Source: Bacillota bacterium
Lineage (GTDB): Bacteria > Bacillota > Clostridia > Oscillospirales > Ruminococcaceae
DNA: 9,484 bases
Assembly: GCA_029550985.1 (NCBI GenBank)
Contig: JAKPGH010000045.1
Span: 1-9,484, forward strand
Direction of reading: 5' to 3'
Shown: in pieces, positions 6,465-9,484 of the stretch
How positions within the stretch are numbered: position 1 is the stretch's first letter
How the letters are laid out: every line of letters begins with the position of its first letter
Notes under the pieces: model-generated
What the model was told of the DNA's origin: nothing
What the model saw: the letters and a program-made list of their open reading frames with translations, nothing else
Databases searched by the model: none
Made by a program: the position numbers and the translations under genes

Positions 6465-7256
6465 TCAAAAACCGCAACTGGCCTGCAAATTTTTACACAA
6501 AGGCAGCATGGTTTGGTGGAAATCCGGCGTGCCCACCAGCAGGCTGTCCATTCCGGTGGGAGAAGGCAGTTCCCCTTTCCAGTTGGTGGCGACTCCCCCT
6601 GCTTCCCGGATGATCAGGTTGCCGGGCAGATAATCCCAAGGCATGATGGCCTGCTCTATGTAGCCGTCCAGACGGCCGGCCGCCACATAACACAGGGAAA
6701 GTTCCGCGGTGCCAAAAGCCCGGATGCCTCGGCAATGGACGAAGCAGTGCTCCCATAAAGGCTTTAGGCGCTGAACCGTCTCATGGCGCTCCCCGTACCC
6801 CTGGCCGATGGCCGCCATGGAATCCTGAAAGCTGCGGCTGGAAACGTGGATGGGCTCCCCGTTGAGGGTGGCGCCTTTCCCCTTTTCCGCAAAATAAAAC
6901 TCCCCGTTCCAGGGATTGTAGACACAGGCCAGCAACGCCTCGCCGTCCTGACACAAAGCCGTGGCGATGCAGCTCAGTTGCAGATCGTGGACAAAATTTT
7001 TGGTCCCGTCGATGGGGTCCACCAGCCAGTAGAGCTGACCGGGAGCCGGGGTGTCGCTCATGTCCTCCTCCCCCAGAAAGGCGGCCTCCGGCAGAATGCG
7101 GGCGTAGGCGTCGCGCAGCATCTCCTGGGAGCGCAGGTCCATGTCGGTGACCAGGTCGAACATATCCGATTTCTGTTTGATCTGAAGGGAGTGGCGCTCC
7201 AGCAATAGTTTCCCCACTTCCTCGTTGGCTTTGAGCAATGCCCGTCGCATTATCAT
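6465..7256 (-). CDS. Inositol monophosphatase family protein
   Basis: A Mg2+-dependent, lithium-sensitive-type phosphatase fold that removes phosphate from inositol phosphate or a related small phosphoester. The 263 residues are of normal length. Metal-site motifs are present in order: GEE (Glu63/Glu64), WLVDPIDGTKNFVH with Asp80, Asp83 and Thr85, RAFGTAELSLCYVAAGRLDG (179-198), and PWDYLPGN with Asp208. The usual WDxAAG is WDYLPG here. The true substrate could be inositol phosphate, fructose bisphosphate, 3'-phosphoadenosine 5'-phosphate or histidinol phosphate; motifs alone do not decide, so no symbol is given. Two start codons compete: ATG 7256, and ATG 7250, where AAGGGG lies 9 bases upstream; from 7256 the spacing is only 3 bases. 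It follows csrA by 66 bases with no strong terminator and probably shares its transcript. Confidence 0.88.
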   Translation of the reverse strand: MIMRRALLKANEEVGKLLLERHSLQIKQKSDMFDLVTDMDLRSQEMLRDAYARILPEAAFLGEEDMSDTPAPGQLYWLVDPIDGTKNFVHDLQLSCIATALCQDGEALLACVYNPWNGEFYFAEKGKGATLNGEPIHVSSRSFQDSMAAIGQGYGERHETVQRLKPLWEHCFVHCRGIRAFGTAELSLCYVAAGRLDGYIEQAIMPWDYLPGNLIIREAGGVATNWKGELPSPTGMDSLLVGTPDFHQTMLPLCKNLQASCGF

Positions 7257-7296
7257 CTACCCCTTACAATATTGGCATCGAGCAAATACTATCCGT

Positions 7297-7315
7297 ATAA
7301 AGCGAAGCGCTTTAT
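7297..7315 (-). other. Small hairpin between csrA and the phosphatase gene
   Basis: ATAAAGCG and CGCTTTAT form an 8-bp stem with a 3-base loop, 8 bases after the csrA stop codon. No T tract follows on either strand, so it is not a standard terminator. It could protect the csrA message or be an RNA-processing site. Confidence 0.4.
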
Positions 7316-7322
7316 CCAAAAG

Positions 7323-7589
7323 TTACAGCTGGCGCCTCCGCTTGAGCAAGTCTCCCAAATGGGCGCCGGTCAAATCCCGGGCCGAAAGCTGGGCAGCCTG
7401 GTTTTCCCGCCGGGTGTCCAACAGCTCCTTGCGCAAAATCTGCACGTCCCGGGGAGCCTCGATCCCGATGGAGGCAACCTTGCTCTTTTTGTCGCCGCTG
7501 TTGTCGGTGGAAAAGACATCCAGAATTTTAATCTCAATCTGGTCTCCGATTCGCAGACCTTCCTCAATTTTTCGGCTGATCACCAGCAT
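7323..7589 (-). CDS. csrA: CsrA family RNA-binding translational regulator (extended form)
   Basis: CsrA homodimers bind GGA motifs in mRNA leaders and block or alter translation. The N-terminus MLVISRKIEEGLRIGDQIEI matches the family, and APRDVQILRKEL at residues 45-56 carries Arg53, equivalent to the RNA-contacting Arg44 of E. coli CsrA. At 88 residues it is longer than the usual 60-80. About nine extra residues (around 26-37, containing STDNSGDKKSK) sit in the loop before the IGIEAPR strand, and a C-terminal tail ends in the basic KRRRQL. Leu4 of E. coli is Ile4 and His43 is Leu52. The ATG at 7589 follows AGGGAGG at good spacing. In Bacillota csrA normally sits with fliW and flagellin genes; here it lies between deoB and a phosphatase gene. 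No convincing promoter was found. Confidence 0.9.
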   Translation of the reverse strand: MLVISRKIEEGLRIGDQIEIKILDVFSTDNSGDKKSKVASIGIEAPRDVQILRKELLDTRRENQAAQLSARDLTGAHLGDLLKRRRQL

Positions 7590-7832
7590 ATTCTTACCTC
7601 CCTGAAAGAATACAGCCCGTATAATTATCTATTGCTTTTGCAAAACGGCGCCCGTCTCTTTCGATGGAACACTCCCCTGCCCCACAATCAGACTCCTTCT
7701 TCTCATGGAGCAGACAGTCAACCAAGGCGTCGAATCGTATAATACATTTATGATATTACAAATGGTATTGTAATATAAGCGTTCAGACCAATCCAGATTG
7801 AAATAACTGATTATGAAATTACGAACAGTAAA
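7590..7832. other. AT-rich region between deoB and csrA
   Basis: A 243-base gap without a credible gene. It holds the csrA ribosome binding site (7597-7602), a 9-bp inverted repeat (7753-7776), an isolated TATAAT on the plus strand (7738-7743) with no -35 at the right distance, and a short minus-strand hairpin ACGG/CCGT followed by TTTT (about 7641-7655) that might be a weak terminator. No strong terminator follows deoB, and no clear promoter precedes csrA. Confidence 0.5.
7753..7776. repeat. Perfect 9-bp inverted repeat upstream of csrA
   Basis: ATATTACAA and TTGTAATAT around a 6-base centre ATGGTA. It is AT-rich and has no T tract on either side, so a protein-binding operator is more likely than a terminator. 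It does not match the spacing of the BlaI/CopY (TACA-N2-TGTA) or Rex (TTGTGA-N6-TCACAA) operators that I compared with it. It is 164 bases upstream of csrA and 57 bases after deoB. Confidence 0.6.
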
Positions 7833-9008
7833 TTATTGTCGGATGAGATGCCAAAAAGACTCCCCTGCCGTTCGAATGGGAACGTCAAAAATATCCTGCA
7901 CGGTGGCGGCGATGTCGGCAAAGGTGGCGCGGGTTCCCAAATCCACGCCGTTCCGAATCCCCTCCCCCGTCACCAGAAGAGGCACGTATTCCCGGGAATG
8001 GTCGGTGCTGGGGGTGGCGGGGTCGCAGCCGTGGTCGGCGGTAATCATCAGCAGGTCCCGAGGCCCCAATTCTTGGAGCAGCTCCCCCAGCTGCCGGTCA
8101 AATTCGGTCAGGGCCTGGGCGTAGCCGTCCACGTCGTTGCGGTGGCCGTACACCATGTCAAAGTCCACCAGGTTGACAAAGCACAGCCCGGTAAAGTCCC
8201 GCCTGGCCAAGGCAAGGGTTTTTTCCATGCCGTCGGCGTTGTTGCGGTTGACGCCGGTGCTTTCCTTGATGCCCACGCCCGCGAAAATGTCGTGGATTTT
8301 GCCAACGCCGATGACGTCGTAGCCCTGCTCCACCAAAGCCTCCATCATGGTGGGGCCGGTGGGCTCCAGGGAAAAGTCGTGGCGGTTGGCGGTGCGGACA
8401 AAGTGAGGATACTCCCCCACAAAAGGGCGGGCGATGATTCTTCCCACCCCGTGACGGCCCGTCATGATTTTCCGGGCTTTGCGGCAGATGTCGTAAAGCT
8501 CCGCCGGAGGAATCAGTCGCTCGTGGGCGGCAATTTGCATGACGCTGTCCGCCGAAGTGTAGAGAATCAGCTTGCCGGTTTTCAGGTGTTCTTCGCCAAA
8601 GTCGGCGATAACCTGGGTGCCGGAGTAGGGCAGGTTGCAGAGAACGCCCCGGCCGGTGGCCTGCTCCAGCGCCTGTACCACCTCCGGGGGAAAGCCGTTG
8701 GGGTAGGTGGGCATGGGCTGGGAGGAGATAATACCGGCAATCTCCCAGTGGCCGATGGTGGTGTCCTTTCCCTTGCTCTGTTCCGCCATGCGGCCGAAAG
8801 CGCCGGACGGTAAGGCAACTTTTGGCCCCTCCACCCCAGTGATGTTGTATAGCCCCAGGGCCTGCAAATTGGGGATGTGCAGTTTGGGGCTGCGGCACAC
8901 GGAGGCCAGGGTGTTGCTGCCCGCATCTCCGTATTCGGCGGCGTCGGGCAACTCCCCGATGCCGAAACTGTCCAGCACGATGAGAAAGACCCTTTTGTAT
9001 TCAGACAT
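7833..9008 (-). CDS. deoB: Phosphopentomutase
   Basis: Interconverts ribose-1-phosphate (or deoxyribose-1-phosphate) and the 5-phosphates, linking nucleoside breakdown to the pentose phosphate pathway; alkaline-phosphatase superfamily with two Mn2+ ions. The 391 residues match the family (385-407). The metal ligands are Asp13 in IVLDSFGIGELPDA, Asp284 and His289 in VDFDMVYGHRND, Asp325-His326 in ITADHGCDP, and His337 in STDHSREY. The phosphorylated threonine should be Thr83 in GKDTTIGHWE. These positions are two below those of the Bacillus cereus enzyme throughout the second half. The start is the ATG at 9008, with GAGGAG 5 bases upstream; a GTG at 9026 lies in front of that site and is rejected. 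It follows the edge gene by 51 bases with no visible promoter, so the two are probably co-transcribed. No other nucleoside-breakdown gene is in the window. Confidence 0.97.
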   Translation of the reverse strand: MSEYKRVFLIVLDSFGIGELPDAAEYGDAGSNTLASVCRSPKLHIPNLQALGLYNITGVEGPKVALPSGAFGRMAEQSKGKDTTIGHWEIAGIISSQPMPTYPNGFPPEVVQALEQATGRGVLCNLPYSGTQVIADFGEEHLKTGKLILYTSADSVMQIAAHERLIPPAELYDICRKARKIMTGRHGVGRIIARPFVGEYPHFVRTANRHDFSLEPTGPTMMEALVEQGYDVIGVGKIHDIFAGVGIKESTGVNRNNADGMEKTLALARRDFTGLCFVNLVDFDMVYGHRNDVDGYAQALTEFDRQLGELLQELGPRDLLMITADHGCDPATPSTDHSREYVPLLVTGEGIRNGVDLGTRATFADIAATVQDIFDVPIRTAGESFWHLIRQ

Positions 9009-9013
9009 ATGAT

Positions 9014-9057
9014 CTCCTCGGAACACTTTCCGTACAGAGGAGCCATTACCGGCTCCT
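9014..9057 (-). promoter_or_regulatory. Structured deoB intercistronic region
   Basis: On the minus strand AGGAGCC (9057-9051) pairs with GGCTCCT (9044-9038), and CGGAA (9032-9028) pairs with TTCCG (9023-9019). The CTCCT of the first hairpin can instead pair with the deoB ribosome binding site AGGAG (9018-9014), stacking on the second hairpin. The two arrangements exclude each other. The upstream stop codon is 2 bases before the first arm. A coupling switch is inferred from base pairing only. Confidence 0.45.
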
Positions 9058-9059
9058 AT

Positions 9060-9484
9060 TTAGGATTGTGGCAGCAAATAAGCTTTGTAGTCGGTGCAAT
9101 AGAGGACATATTCCTCCAGCCCCAGTTCCTCCAGGGCCTGGATTTGATCCGAAATCTGCCGGGCGGTGTAGGCAACGCCCTGAGGTTCCGTTCCCCCTTG
9201 AATGAGGGCGATGATATCCCGGTCCCCCAGTTCCTGCAGAGCCATGCCGGCCACCTGTTTTACCGTGTCGGCGGGGTTCTGCAAAGGCTGCCGCAGGGTG
9301 AGCTTGCCGGAAGAAAAGCCTTCCGCCGGGAACTGATAGGGCAGCGCTCCCAGCAGCACCCGTCCGGCGGCGATGTCAGCGGCCTCCCCCCCGTAGAGGG
9401 TAGGGTTGGGGCCTCCCGCCAAAGCCGCTCCGGTGAGATAAACGGCGCCTTTGGCTTCTTTTTGGGAAAGGGTTTCTTCAAACT
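9060..9484 (-). CDS. Unrecognised protein, C-terminal 140 residues (5' end outside window)
   Basis: The frame is open to the right edge, so only the C-terminus is seen; the start lies outside. No signal peptide can be judged. The visible part has no membrane segment. It contains a Gly/Pro-rich stretch AGGPNPTLYGGEAAD, then LPYQFPAEGF, and near the end DIIALIQGG and a helix-strand pair, ISDQIQALEELGLEEYVLYC. The last arrangement, a strand ending in Gln, then a helix with QIxALEExG and a strand with EEYVLY, recalls the final units of TIM-barrel putative glycosidases of the DUF4015 kind, but the characteristic tryptophans are absent. I treat that as a weak guess. It sits 51 bases upstream of deoB and probably shares its transcript. 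Confidence 0.7.
   Translation of the reverse strand, partial: FEETLSQKEAKGAVYLTGAALAGGPNPTLYGGEAADIAAGRVLLGALPYQFPAEGFSSGKLTLRQPLQNPADTVKQVAGMALQELGDRDIIALIQGGTEPQGVAYTARQISDQIQALEELGLEEYVLYCTDYKAYLLPQS

Noticed and set aside
6460..6466. TTGACA on the minus strand at the end of the phosphatase gene as a pgk -35
   Set aside because: The bases 17 downstream read TTAGTG, not a -10. TTGTAA/TACAAT further downstream is a better pair.
7836..8813. A 325-codon open frame on the plus strand opposite deoB
   Set aside because: Antisense shadow of deoB; low-complexity Gly/Val/His composition and no ribosome binding site.
9038..9057. Intrinsic terminator between the edge gene and deoB
   Set aside because: The 7-bp stem has no T tract on either strand; a role in deoB translation fits better.
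1..9484. Mobile element, CRISPR array, toxin-antitoxin or defence system
   Set aside because: No direct repeat arrays, transposase, integrase or nuclease sequences were seen; nearly all coding space is housekeeping genes in normal order and composition.

Overview
The window looks like chromosomal core-genome DNA from a moderately GC-rich member of the Bacillota, most likely class Clostridia (an Oscillospirales-like gut bacterium would fit). The reasons are strong AGGAGG-type ribosome binding sites, TTGnnn-17-TATAAT promoters, an archaeal/eukaryote-type prolyl-tRNA synthetase without an editing insertion, a stand-alone bacterial acyl-ACP thioesterase, and CsrA in a non-proteobacterial context. 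The taxonomy is inference; no rRNA or other marker is present. I see no mobile element, CRISPR array, tRNA or rRNA.

Left half, plus strand (1-4704): the 3' part of serS (seryl-tRNA synthetase), an acyl-ACP thioesterase 17 bases behind it, then guaB (IMP dehydrogenase) with its own extended -10 promoter and intrinsic terminator, then proS (prolyl-tRNA synthetase) with its own promoter, a short structured leader and a strong terminator that works in both directions. These are housekeeping genes for translation, fatty-acid release and GMP synthesis.

Right half, minus strand (4703-9484), in transcription order from the right edge: the 3' end of an unrecognised gene, deoB (phosphopentomutase), a 243-base AT-rich gap with a 9-bp inverted repeat, csrA (RNA-binding translational regulator), an inositol-monophosphatase-family gene, pgk (phosphoglycerate kinase) with its own promoter and terminator, and a small uncharacterised 111-residue protein. 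This side deals with sugar phosphates. The two halves converge on the shared terminator at 4669-4704.

No complete undescribed system is evident. The most interesting signals concern post-transcriptional control on the minus strand. CsrA here is unusual: it has a nine-residue loop insertion, a basic tail, and no flagellar neighbours. Two genes downstream, the pgk leader carries three tandem ANGGA motifs, the core CsrA recognition element, the last overlapping the ribosome binding site. The deoB intercistronic region is almost entirely made of mutually exclusive hairpins around its ribosome binding site. The 111-residue protein is translated from a very G-rich initiation region.
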